Shown piece after piece: positions 9,059 through 17,991 of a stretch of 64,000 nucleotides of DNA. The stretch is from Tetramitus jugosus (lineage: Eukaryota > Heterolobosea > Eutetramitea > Acrasida > Vahlkampfiidae), in NCBI GenBank assembly GCA_937625935.1, contig OW569350.1, forward strand, positions 310,001-374,000, in the 5' to 3' direction. The notes beneath the pieces are model-generated. The model saw nothing but the letters and a program-made list of their open reading frames with translations. It ran no database searches and was not told the origin of the DNA. Numbering within the stretch: the stretch's first letter is position 1; the number at the start of each line of letters is the position of its first letter. The position numbers and the translations under genes were made by a program.

Positions 9059-10900
9059 ATGACAACAACAGAGAAACTCAACCATTCTCATCATCCTGAT
9101 TTACTATGTCAATTACCCACCGAGAACAAACTACTCATTCTCAATTTTCTCATCGTCTTTTTCGATTATCCAACAACCAATCACAACAACAATAATAATA
9201 ATAATAATAATACTGATGATGATGATGTTGTGAGTGCCACAGACATCCCTCATACTACAACAACAAAAAATCTTGATCCATTCATGCAACACAATGCTCA
9301 ATTCTGCAATGAACCATTCCTCTTTAACAACATTCAATCTCTCATTCGACTCTCCATGGTCAACTCTCATTGGCATCAATTGATGTTGAGCAGTCGGATG
9401 AATCGATTGTGGAAATGTTGTCTGTACGGTATGACCCAACAAAAATCATTGATTAAACAATTGACTCGAACATGTAAACAACAACAAAAGAATGTCAATG
9501 TGTCAATCTTGTTGAAAAATGAGTGCGTCAAGCAATGGTTTTCATTGTGTTATTGTGAAAATAGACAAAGGGAATTGACACTGTGTTTGGAATCGTGTTT
9601 TCCATTGGACAGTGCACCAATGTATCAAAAAAAGAAGCCCATGGTGTTGCGAAGGTGCAAACAATTGTTAATGACCGATAAAAGATTGAAATCTCACTTG
9701 GATATTGGTGAAAATAGTGGAAGTGAAGAAAATGATAAGAGTGAAAATGATAATGTGCTTGAGAGTGCACCCAGTGTTCACTCTAGTGCATTGACCTTGT
9801 TTTGTCAATTGTTTTGGAAGTATTGCAGAATACCGCGATTGCGACATGAACCACAAAAGCAGCGGCAGTATTCATGGTGGTTACTACGCGATTTGTTGTC
9901 ATTGTTTGTCGAGTGTGGTATTCACATTTATGAATCATTTGAGTTTGAGCAATTGGGAAGTCCGTTGAATGCGGATATGGTTCGATTTTGTTTCTTTTCA
10001 GCATTGAATGTGGTCAATGCAGACGACGGAGAAGGATTGGCAGTACCTGTGTCAACCATTTTGATTTTGTGCTTGCATGATGATCGAAACATGGAAAACG
10101 AGTTGTTGATGCACTTTGTGTCATTGTTGAGTGAACGTGAAATGGATTTGGCACTGAGAAGAACAGAAAAGATTGTAGATATGCCATTGGAAGCATATGT
10201 TGGCTTTCGATTGGATCCTGGGGCATTGTCATGTTTGGCACCTCATATTAGCCAATTTAGAAAATCAGTACCTGAGCCCTATTCGCTCGCAGGTCTGGGC
10301 AACAAGTTCTTGTCCATGTTTTTCTCTCAGTTGAACATTGGATCGCCCACCAATTTCAAATCGATAATTAAAACCATGGTGCAGTACTGTCAACTCGATC
10401 TGAATGAAAAGGTGATGGCAGGTGATGATTTTTTACTTCGGTGGTTCAGCTATTGGAGAAACTCAGAATCGTCGCTACAAATCGATCACTTTATGCTCGA
10501 TATAGTACTATTTCTGGTGAATGAGATGAAGATGGACATTGGAACGACGAATGACGCAGGGAATACGATCATGCACTATCTGGTGCGAGAGAACCCAGCT
10601 TTCCATGCTGTTTCTCCCCTGTTTACAAATGGTAAACTTCGACCGCATATGATTCAATTACTCAGCAAGGAAAACACTAAGAATCGCATCCCAATCGAAG
10701 AACACTTGGAATACATCAAGAAATTGCCTCCCATCACGCGGTCACTCGATCTAGATTATCGCATCTTGCGCATTCTGTGTGAATACACGGATCCAAAAGT
10801 GTGCAAACAACGTAAGATTGCACCTCAGATTATCAATATCCTCAAGGACAAAAATGTCAGCACCACCTTACAACAACAATTGACAAGTAAAATGACCTAA
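9059..10900 (+). CDS. F-box-like protein with a possible ankyrin-like repeat
   Basis: The protein has 613 residues from ATG 9059; the open frame extends upstream only from a TTG. An F-box-like region is split by a poly-Asn insert: LPTENKLLILNFL near residues 20-32, then LIRLSMVNSHWHQLM near 95-110, with the typical Leu-Pro start and Ser/Trp spacing. The middle is Leu-rich and helical. Near 490-500, NDAGNTIMHYL resembles the start of an ankyrin repeat. F-box proteins usually present substrates to SCF ubiquitin ligases; that role is inferred. The next gene starts only 34 bp after the stop. Confidence 0.6.
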   Translation: MTTTEKLNHSHHPDLLCQLPTENKLLILNFLIVFFDYPTTNHNNNNNNNNNTDDDDVVSATDIPHTTTTKNLDPFMQHNAQFCNEPFLFNNIQSLIRLSMVNSHWHQLMLSSRMNRLWKCCLYGMTQQKSLIKQLTRTCKQQQKNVNVSILLKNECVKQWFSLCYCENRQRELTLCLESCFPLDSAPMYQKKKPMVLRRCKQLLMTDKRLKSHLDIGENSGSEENDKSENDNVLESAPSVHSSALTLFCQLFWKYCRIPRLRHEPQKQRQYSWWLLRDLLSLFVECGIHIYESFEFEQLGSPLNADMVRFCFFSALNVVNADDGEGLAVPVSTILILCLHDDRNMENELLMHFVSLLSEREMDLALRRTEKIVDMPLEAYVGFRLDPGALSCLAPHISQFRKSVPEPYSLAGLGNKFLSMFFSQLNIGSPTNFKSIIKTMVQYCQLDLNEKVMAGDDFLLRWFSYWRNSESSLQIDHFMLDIVLFLVNEMKMDIGTTNDAGNTIMHYLVRENPAFHAVSPLFTNGKLRPHMIQLLSKENTKNRIPIEEHLEYIKKLPPITRSLDLDYRILRILCEYTDPKVCKQRKIAPQIINILKDKNVSTTLQQQLTSKMT

Positions 10901-10934
10901 GCAAATACCGTAAAACATCGGAAAATCACCCTGC

Positions 10935-13433
10935 ATGACATTTCGCATTTTTTTTTGCCAGCGTTTCCGGAGAGAAGAACAAAGCACAACTGAAACAACA
11001 GGAAGACACATGTGCATTCAATCAAGCATCACCAAATATGTAATCTGTTATGAGACAGTACAATCATACATATCCTACTCTATTCTCCTCCGAGTGTACA
11101 ACAAGTACAGTTGGATCATTGAAAAAAGATATGCTGATTTTATTCAACTGTACTCGTCACTCAAAACAACACTGAAAATGATGGAGGGAGGAGAGCACGT
11201 GCTACAACACAAGCTCAACACATTTCCACCAAAGCTTCTCTACCGTAACATGAACGAGAAGGGATTGGAGCAACGAAAGTTTCAATTGGAAGCTTGGCTC
11301 AATTGCGTATTGGAGGACAATTTGTGTCAATCGTTGGTATGTGTTCAAGATTGGTTGCAAGTGCCCGATTCAGTGTCGATCGATCGTCAACAAGCTCAAA
11401 TTCATTGGAATCAGCGCTTGTATGAACAAACAGAGAATGAGCAGCAACGTCTGGATGCTCTTGTTGAAAAATTGAAGCTAAAGTGGAGTCATGTGTTTCC
11501 ATCGCCGAATCAAATCATGCATCAATCTACAATGGAGCGCATGGTTGAACTGCATTCGCGAGAGTATTGGGTGCAATACTTGTTGGGCATGAATCATTTG
11601 AGGCCATTTTTGAACAGAAATGGAACCATTAATTTGCATTTTGTAATGATTGTTCCACCATTGAATGACAATAGTAATTTAAGTTATGATAATAGTAGCG
11701 ATAGTAAGAGTACGAGTAATAGTTTGACTCTGTTCCATAGTGCGATACAAATTGGACCGTTTGTCATACAGTGGAACTGTGATTCATTGGTTTCGATTCA
11801 ACACTATGAATTGATGAAGAACTCGATTATTTCATCGACAAAAATTGCATCGATACCGATGCATAGAGCCAACAGAACGGTGGAAGACAATTATGATATG
11901 CACTCCTTGTTGAATTGCATTTGTTTTTATACGTTGTCAGCGCAGTTTGATTCACGCCATTGCAATGATCACGATTTTGTCAATGATTGCTTGTCTGTAC
12001 TTGGAATTGATCTGGAGGATTCGATTGGATCATACAAGAAGAGTAGATTGTATCAATCGTTGGAAAATACGCCCTATTTGTATCGATATCTCGTATGGTT
12101 GAAGCATCCGCTTGAATATATTAATCTTCGAAAAGAGGAAGAAACAAACGCAGGGTCGACAACCATGGGCGATTTAACTTTTCCGTTCGAACAACACCAG
12201 GATCTAGATATATTAGTGAATACGATCGTAGGAAACCTGTACTATAAAACAGAGGACACAGACCATGCTGAAGCATTGAAAATGTTTTGTGATGAATTTC
12301 CTCTCGAATACAGTATTTTGTGTGCTATTGATAACGCTATGTGGATAAATCATTTGAGTAACGATGCTTCGACCAATAGTGAGCCACTGTGCATGTACAC
12401 TGATTGCATATGTCCATTCCATTACGGCAGAAAGGGAACAAATCCAATGAGTGTCACGAGTCCACTACAGCATCATGTATTTACGCACAACACGACAAAT
12501 ATTGACTATAACCAATCTCATGCACGAATATTGAGTCTATGTGGTTGTGGTATGAGAAGTTACTATATTCTGTTGATGTTGAAGAAACTGGAACAAGTAA
12601 CTGGTAGAAAAACGAGAGACCTGTTTGACTTGGTTGTGGGATCACAGCTCAGTTCAATCATTGCTGTAGGTATCTACTTGGGAACGCCGATTGATGATCT
12701 GATTGATATGTTTGTTCACTTCTCAGACAATATATTTATGAACAAGGTATCTGAAGATCCATTGGTGAGTCAAAAGCGATTGGAGAATGTCATTGCGGCC
12801 ACGATTCTGAACGGTAATGTGAATGCAGTTTTGGTAGATAACGGATTCAAGTGTCAAGTAGCTCTAGTCTCCTCTCGTTATGATCGATGCTTGCATACCT
12901 CTACGTGCGTATTCACCTCCTATCCTGCCAATAGCAGGCACTATTGCTACACTGTTAAAACAAATGCTCCTATTTTGTCCGCACTAAGAGCATGCTGTGC
13001 TATCCCAGGTTATTTCGAACCAGTCGTACGAGGTGATACCTCTTATCAATCCAGTGACCAATTTCTGGATCCGTCTGAAATTGCTCTCTGCGAGTCGAAT
13101 AGACTCTTTCCGAACAGAAAAGTAGCCATGTTGACGTTGGGTGTCAAACTGTCATCCAGCACTGATGACGAGGACGCTTCCAAGGAATCTGAACGCAACT
13201 CACTTCATGGATTAACTCTTGTTGATGAACAGAGTAACCAGACGCACCAAAATGTTCAACACTGGCTATCTCTATCACCAAAGAAGCCCATCCGATATTA
13301 TCGATTTGCACCTGATGATGCAAGCAACGGTGAAACGAGTCCAGATGTAATACAATTGCGAACACAAGTATATCTATCGAGAGAGGAAGAACCTTTCGCA
13401 TCAATGTGTGAGAGTATGTTCCAACATAAATAA
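10935..13433 (+). CDS. PX-domain protein with a catalytically degenerate patatin-like domain
   Basis: The protein has 832 residues. An N-terminal PX domain (about 35-145) is shown by EKRYADFIQLYSSLK, then FPPKLLYRNM and QRKFQLEAWLNCVLED; PX domains bind phosphoinositides. From about residue 530 the fold-defining patatin pattern appears as ILSLCGCGMRSYY, then LFDLVVGSQLSSIIAVG. In active patatin/iPLA2 enzymes these positions read DGGG and GxSxG. Here the oxyanion loop is CGCG, the nucleophile elbow is GSQLS with no Ser at the central position, and the catalytic Asp motif (DGG) reads DPS near 711. It is probably a phospholipase-like pseudoenzyme on endosomal membranes. The start is uncertain; the next in-frame Met is residue 26. 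Confidence 0.75.
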   Translation: MTFRIFFCQRFRREEQSTTETTGRHMCIQSSITKYVICYETVQSYISYSILLRVYNKYSWIIEKRYADFIQLYSSLKTTLKMMEGGEHVLQHKLNTFPPKLLYRNMNEKGLEQRKFQLEAWLNCVLEDNLCQSLVCVQDWLQVPDSVSIDRQQAQIHWNQRLYEQTENEQQRLDALVEKLKLKWSHVFPSPNQIMHQSTMERMVELHSREYWVQYLLGMNHLRPFLNRNGTINLHFVMIVPPLNDNSNLSYDNSSDSKSTSNSLTLFHSAIQIGPFVIQWNCDSLVSIQHYELMKNSIISSTKIASIPMHRANRTVEDNYDMHSLLNCICFYTLSAQFDSRHCNDHDFVNDCLSVLGIDLEDSIGSYKKSRLYQSLENTPYLYRYLVWLKHPLEYINLRKEEETNAGSTTMGDLTFPFEQHQDLDILVNTIVGNLYYKTEDTDHAEALKMFCDEFPLEYSILCAIDNAMWINHLSNDASTNSEPLCMYTDCICPFHYGRKGTNPMSVTSPLQHHVFTHNTTNIDYNQSHARILSLCGCGMRSYYILLMLKKLEQVTGRKTRDLFDLVVGSQLSSIIAVGIYLGTPIDDLIDMFVHFSDNIFMNKVSEDPLVSQKRLENVIAATILNGNVNAVLVDNGFKCQVALVSSRYDRCLHTSTCVFTSYPANSRHYCYTVKTNAPILSALRACCAIPGYFEPVVRGDTSYQSSDQFLDPSEIALCESNRLFPNRKVAMLTLGVKLSSSTDDEDASKESERNSLHGLTLVDEQSNQTHQNVQHWLSLSPKKPIRYYRFAPDDASNGETSPDVIQLRTQVYLSREEEPFASMCESMFQHK

Positions 13434-13502
13434 TTATTGTCCTACCTCAGAAAAGATACAATGTACATTTTTGCTTTGTTCAATCAAAAGTCCCTCTAGT
13501 CT

Positions 13503-14402
13503 TTAATTGTCTGTAAACTTTGGTGTACGCTTCTCAGAGAAAGCACTCATTCCTTCCTTTTGATCCTTTGTGGCAAAAGTGGACTGGAATGTTCTCTTTT
13601 CCAAGTTCAATCCCTCAGCCAAAGTAGTCTCAAATGCCTTATTGACAGTCATCTTGGCCAATTGAGTAATTGGACCAGAGTAGGATGCAATGGTGGATGC
13701 CATATCCAAAGCAGTCTTCACCAACTCGTCAGCTGGAACGACTCTTGACACCAAACCAGCCTTCTCTGCCTCTTCAGCAGAGTACATGTTGCCAGTCAAA
13801 TTCCACTCCATTGCCTTTGCCTTTCCAATAGCTCTTGTCAATCTCTGAGTACCACCAATTCCAGGAATGGTGGCCAATTTGATCTCTGGTTGACCAAACT
13901 TTGCCTTATCACCAGCAATAATAATATCGCACATCATTGCAAGTTCACAGCCACCTCCCAATGCATAACCATTGACAGCCGCGATAATAGGCTTCTTTGT
14001 TTGTGGAATCACATCCAAATCACCAAACAAATTCGTCTTGTACACATCAGTAAAGTTCAACACTTGCATCTCCTTGATATCTGCACCGGCAGCAAATGCC
14101 TTATCACTTCCAGTGAGAACAGTGACACGAACAGAGTCATCATTCTCAATCTGTTGGAACACTTGACCCAATTCCTTGCAAAGACTTCTGTTGAGTGCGT
14201 TCAATGCCTTTGGTCTGTTCAATCTCACGATTGCGACACCATTCTCCTGCTTTTCAAACAACAAATTTTCAAATGAAGAAAAGTGAGGGACATTGGTGGA
14301 GAAGTGAGAGGATTGGAAGGTAGTGGTCATAGCTCTTGTCTTGCTAGCAGAAGCAGAGGAAGAGAGGAGTGGTCTAGAGTATCTGGCAAATGAAGAGATC
14401 AT
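13503..14402 (-). CDS. ECHS1: Mitochondrial short-chain enoyl-CoA hydratase
   Basis: This 299-residue crotonase-family protein carries a Ser/Arg-rich mitochondrial presequence (starting MISSFARYSRPLLSSS). The fold motifs are present: AFAAGADIKEM (oxyanion hole), GYALGGGCELAMMCD with the first catalytic Glu, and FGQPEIKLATIPGIGG with the second. It hydrates trans-2-enoyl-CoA to 3-hydroxyacyl-CoA in mitochondrial beta-oxidation and branched amino-acid breakdown. An in-frame ATG exists 39 codons upstream (14519), but that stretch is Asn/Lys-rich and would hide the presequence, so 14402 is preferred. It converges with the PX/patatin gene. Confidence 0.95.
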   Translation of the reverse strand: MISSFARYSRPLLSSSASASKTRAMTTTFQSSHFSTNVPHFSSFENLLFEKQENGVAIVRLNRPKALNALNRSLCKELGQVFQQIENDDSVRVTVLTGSDKAFAAGADIKEMQVLNFTDVYKTNLFGDLDVIPQTKKPIIAAVNGYALGGGCELAMMCDIIIAGDKAKFGQPEIKLATIPGIGGTQRLTRAIGKAKAMEWNLTGNMYSAEEAEKAGLVSRVVPADELVKTALDMASTIASYSGPITQLAKMTVNKAFETTLAEGLNLEKRTFQSTFATKDQKEGMSAFSEKRTPKFTDN

Positions 14403-14865
14403 TGTTTGTTGGGGTGATGTTTGATTGTTTGATTTTTTGTTGTTGGTGTTTTTGATTTTTTTGTTGGCCGCAAGATCAGAGAAAGCTTTTTTTGCCGCTC
14501 GATCGTAGTGAGATGTCATTTGAGTTGAGAAACATCATGTTTTCTGTTGTTGTTGGCCCATACTTCATAATGTATCCAATTTGTTGGTTAAATATTGGAA
14601 ACACGCGTTAATGGACAGAAACCCAAACGTCATTGTTCAGGTAGCTCCCCTTCCTTTGGTTGTGCGCAACTTGGTCATGTTTTGTTGTTTCGTCATCCGT
14701 TGATGCATTTCATAGCGGTCAATTAGATGGATGTCATTTTTTTGCTTGAACATTGAAAGTTCAATGAAAGGGTCAACCAAAAAATGGTCAACTCACAATT
14801 TTGACAAAAATTCACTAAAACAAAACTTCGCACAACAAAAGTCATAACATTCATAGCCATATACA
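14403..14865. promoter_or_regulatory. Divergent intergenic region between ECHS1 and RPL9
   Basis: These 463 bp hold the 5' flanks of two divergent genes. Apart from the possible N-terminal extension of ECHS1 (to 14519), I see AT-rich, CAA/TTG-rich sequence typical of 5' leaders here, and no tRNA, repeat or further ORF. Confidence 0.4.
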
Positions 14866-15638
14866 ATGAAATCCATTAACCAACAAAAGTCTATCCAAAT
14901 TCCAGAAGGAGGTGAGTTCATTTTCACATTTCACTCTTCTCACCATCAATCAAAGGGACCAACGTTTTTGCAGTGTCATCTTGTCCGTCATTGTTGCAAT
15001 CGTGAGGCTTCTTTGCCTCGAAATCACTGTGTGTCTTTCAAACGCAAATTCCTTGTTCCCTTTGATCGATGGTATTTTTGCGCAAACTTTTTATTAACTC
15101 TATTTTTTCAGTCGAGGTTTCTGTCAAGAACAGAGTCGTCATCGTTAAGGGCCCAAGAGGTGTCTTGAAGAAGGACATCAAGCACATCCATCTTGATATT
15201 CACCAAGACAAGGTCGCTAGAACCATGACCGTTGAAGCATGGCACGGAGACAGAAAGAAGAACGCTCAAGTCAATCTTGTCTGCAGTTTGGTTGAGAACC
15301 TCATCACTGGTGTCCAAAAGGGATACAGACACAAGATGAAGTTTGTCTATGCGCATTTCCCTGTGAACTGTGTCATTACTCCAGACAACAAGACCATTGA
15401 AATCAGAAATTTCTTGGGCGAGAAGTACGTTAGAAGAGTCACAATGTTGGAAGGTGTCACCGTCTCCCTGACTGGTCAAAAGGATGAGATCCAAATTGAA
15501 GGTAACGATTTGGAGAAGGTTTCCCAATCCGCTGCAAACATTCACTGCGCTACTCTTGTCAGAAACAAGGATATCAGAAAGTTCTTGGACGGTATCTATG
15601 TTCACAAGAAGGAACACATTGTTGCTGATGAAGAATAA
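14866..15638 (+). CDS. RPL9: 60S ribosomal protein L9 (uL6), two exons
   Basis: Exon 1 (14866-14911) encodes MKSINQQKSIQIPEG. A 200-nt intron (14912-15111, GTGAGT...TTTTCAG) follows, then exon 2 (15112-15638). The spliced 190-residue protein begins IQIPEGVEVSVKNRVVIVKG, which aligns with the uL6 N-terminus, and continues with GPRGVLKKD and the conserved FLGEKYVRRV region. It is a large-subunit protein near the sarcin-ricin loop. An intron very close to the start codon is common in ribosomal protein genes. AATAAA overlaps the stop codon (GAATAAAC). Confidence 0.97.
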
Positions 15639-15700
15639 ACATTGTAAGGCTACACAATAAAACTAAAATTGCTTTATTTTTGAACGAGCATCAATATTTT

Positions 15701-16465
15701 TTATTTCTCTTCCTTGTTCTCTGTCTTTTTGGCAAATGCATCGGATCTGATCTGTGGTTTTACACCCAGGAAACGACTCGTTCTACTGTTGCTGTACGCT
15801 CTCGTCATTTCTCTCAACTCTTCCTGTGACATTGAGGATGGATCTTTGGCTTTGACTTCAGATGGATGATAGGCCATATCAGCACTCAACTTGGGAGCTA
15901 ATCCTCTGTTTGGTTGTTGTCCAGCAGACATCTTATTGTTTGGTATGACAGGGTTGATGCCGCTACCTTGGTGCAGAGAAGTATTTGGTTCGTTTGTTGA
16001 GGGATCCGATGGATTCACTGGTGGCAATGGTGATTGTGTTCGATGCGAGATTGTGTCTTCTGATGCATCTGAGTCCACTTGTAACTGCTGTGCAATGAAC
16101 TCGAATCCCTGATTTTGACTGTGGTGCCTCGATGCTCCACTATCACCCATCTGATCTCTCATCTCCATCTGTGCCATCTCTTCCTCCCACAATTGTGCAT
16201 TTCGTCTCGTCTGTTCTCTCACCATCTCCAATCTCTTGCTCAACTCTGGTGTTGGTGCATCATCTCTTCTAAAATGCAGCCAAGAGTACCATTCGGCTGC
16301 CATTTTAGGGAATGGTTCATCGGTCGGATGCTTGAACCAACGTCTCTCACCATTTGACAACTGCTCCGAAAAGTATTTGATGCCTTGAGAATCAACACCT
16401 CTCAAGCGAGATTCGGAAGAGGAAGACACTTTCTTGGCCACTGATTCCCACAACTTTTTAAACAT
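15701..16465 (-). CDS. NDUFAF2: Complex I assembly factor NDUFAF2-like (NDUFA12 family)
   Basis: The 254-residue protein has the NDUFA12-family core in its first 90 residues: conserved DSQGIKYFSEQ, RRWFKHP, and EWYSWLHFRRDDAPTPEL (the family's EW-x-W-L-H-x-D-PPT pattern). NDUFAF2 (mimitin) is a mitochondrial chaperone for the membrane-peripheral arm junction of complex I. The C-terminal part is Gln/Ser-rich and ends in a Lys-rich tail. NDUFAF2 rather than the structural subunit NDUFA12 is preferred because of the long C-terminal extension, but the two are hard to separate by eye. The stop codon sits inside AAATAAAA. It is divergently arranged with the EF-Ts gene. Confidence 0.8.
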   Translation of the reverse strand: MFKKLWESVAKKVSSSSESRLRGVDSQGIKYFSEQLSNGERRWFKHPTDEPFPKMAAEWYSWLHFRRDDAPTPELSKRLEMVREQTRRNAQLWEEEMAQMEMRDQMGDSGASRHHSQNQGFEFIAQQLQVDSDASEDTISHRTQSPLPPVNPSDPSTNEPNTSLHQGSGINPVIPNNKMSAGQQPNRGLAPKLSADMAYHPSEVKAKDPSSMSQEELREMTRAYSNSRTSRFLGVKPQIRSDAFAKKTENKEEK

Positions 16466-16686
16466 GATGACGATCGCAAATAGTAATAGAATCGATTATC
16501 CAACTCTTGGTTGATTGTTGTTTTTCTGCTGCTTTGTTTGATCAACAACAAACGATGGTAGGAGAGATTGAATGTTCAAGTCGGAGAATGTGGGAAAACT
16601 TCCCACCAAAAGAAAACAAAAAAAAATTCACACACAAAACAAAATTTCAGATTGACCAGTCAGGGACCGACCACTCACAACAAAAG

Positions 16687-17700
16687 ATGATGATGAAGCA
16701 ATTGTTGACAAAAAACTCTAGATTTGCTATGCAAAGAGTTCACATGATGCAAACACCAAGAGCACCATTGATGATGATGCCACAAACAACAACATCTCCA
16801 ATGACTTCCATCCTCGCACAACAACAACAACAATTCCGTCTCTACTCTGCCGAACAAAAAGTTCCAAAGGAACTCATTAAACAGATCCGTGAGGAGACCT
16901 CTGCTCCATTGGGTCAAATTCTCAAGGCACTCAAGGAAACAAACAACAATGTGGAAGAGACAAAGAAGAAGCTTAGAGAGCTTGGAATGTCAATTGCTGC
17001 ACACAAGGCATCTAGAAGTGCAAAGGAAGGTGTCTCTGGCTTTGTCAAGCTTGCCGACAATGACTATATTGTGTTTGAGTTGAATTGTGAGACTGATTTT
17101 GTTGCTCGTGGCGACGAGTTTGGAAAATTGATTTTGGGTGTTCAGGAAAAGTTGAAGTCCAACCCTGAGTTGACCATTGAAGAATTGGTGGAGAAATCCA
17201 AGGATGATATGGCCGCCCTTACCCTCAAAGTCGGTGAAAATATCACAATTCCACGATTGGAGAGATTTACTGGAGAAAATGTGTTTGTTTACATGCACAA
17301 CAAGGCACCAAATGGAGAAAATGTGGCCAACTCGTTTGCTATTGTCGATTTGAGCAAGAATGATAGCTCCTTGGGTACCAATCTCGCCATGCACATTTGT
17401 GGTATGACACCATTGTACACCAGCAGAGATCAAGTTCCTGAGACTGATATCGCTCAAGAGAGAAGCTCCCAAGCTGAAATTCTAAAGAGAGAACAGGAGA
17501 AGTTGTCTGATGAGCTCAAGGAACCAGAAGAGCGCATTCAAAAGATTTTGGACAGAGGTATTGAGAAGTGGTTGAAGGAGGTTTGCTTGATGGATCAGTC
17601 CTACTTGCTCAAGCCAAAGAAGACTATTTCTCAAATTTTGCAAGAGTCTGGCGCTGAGCTCAAGCAGTGGAAGAGAATCAAGGTTGGCCTCAAGAACTAA
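16687..17700 (+). CDS. TSFM: Mitochondrial translation elongation factor Ts
   Basis: This 337-residue EF-Ts has a Met/Gln-rich mitochondrial presequence. A UBA-like N-terminal domain follows (VPKELIKQIREETSAPLGQI, residues about 58-100), then the hallmark core NCETDFVARGDEF, through which EF-Ts contacts EF-Tu and drives GDP release. An in-frame ATG at 16555 would add 44 residues including a Lys/Asn-rich stretch; 16687 is preferred because it begins a typical presequence. The neighbour is another mitochondrial gene, NDUFAF2, divergent across about 220 bp. Confidence 0.93.
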   Translation: MMMKQLLTKNSRFAMQRVHMMQTPRAPLMMMPQTTTSPMTSILAQQQQQFRLYSAEQKVPKELIKQIREETSAPLGQILKALKETNNNVEETKKKLRELGMSIAAHKASRSAKEGVSGFVKLADNDYIVFELNCETDFVARGDEFGKLILGVQEKLKSNPELTIEELVEKSKDDMAALTLKVGENITIPRLERFTGENVFVYMHNKAPNGENVANSFAIVDLSKNDSSLGTNLAMHICGMTPLYTSRDQVPETDIAQERSSQAEILKREQEKLSDELKEPEERIQKILDRGIEKWLKEVCLMDQSYLLKPKKTISQILQESGAELKQWKRIKVGLKN

Positions 17701-17991
17701 AATTTCAAGACTGACTGACGCAAGTAAACTTTTTGATTTTTGTTTCCAACATACAACGAGCTCTCTACTCTATGCGATTGTTCAGCCAGTGATGGTTGTA
17801 ATACAACAATATCGGCATAATTGGAATATCGTAAACAAAAACTCCTTCTGATCCAATTGCAGAATTTACCCGAACACTGATCTCTTCCTTTCGAGCGAAA
17901 GAGAAAAAAAGCTTTTTTGACACCCAGAAAAAAACAACAACCATCAGAAAAAAGTCGTACTTGTAAAAAAAACACACAGATCACTACTACC

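Noticed and set aside
15108-15617. Long minus-strand open frame opposite RPL9 exon 2
   Set aside because: It is a shadow of a highly expressed gene's codon pattern; the plus-strand protein is unmistakably uL6.
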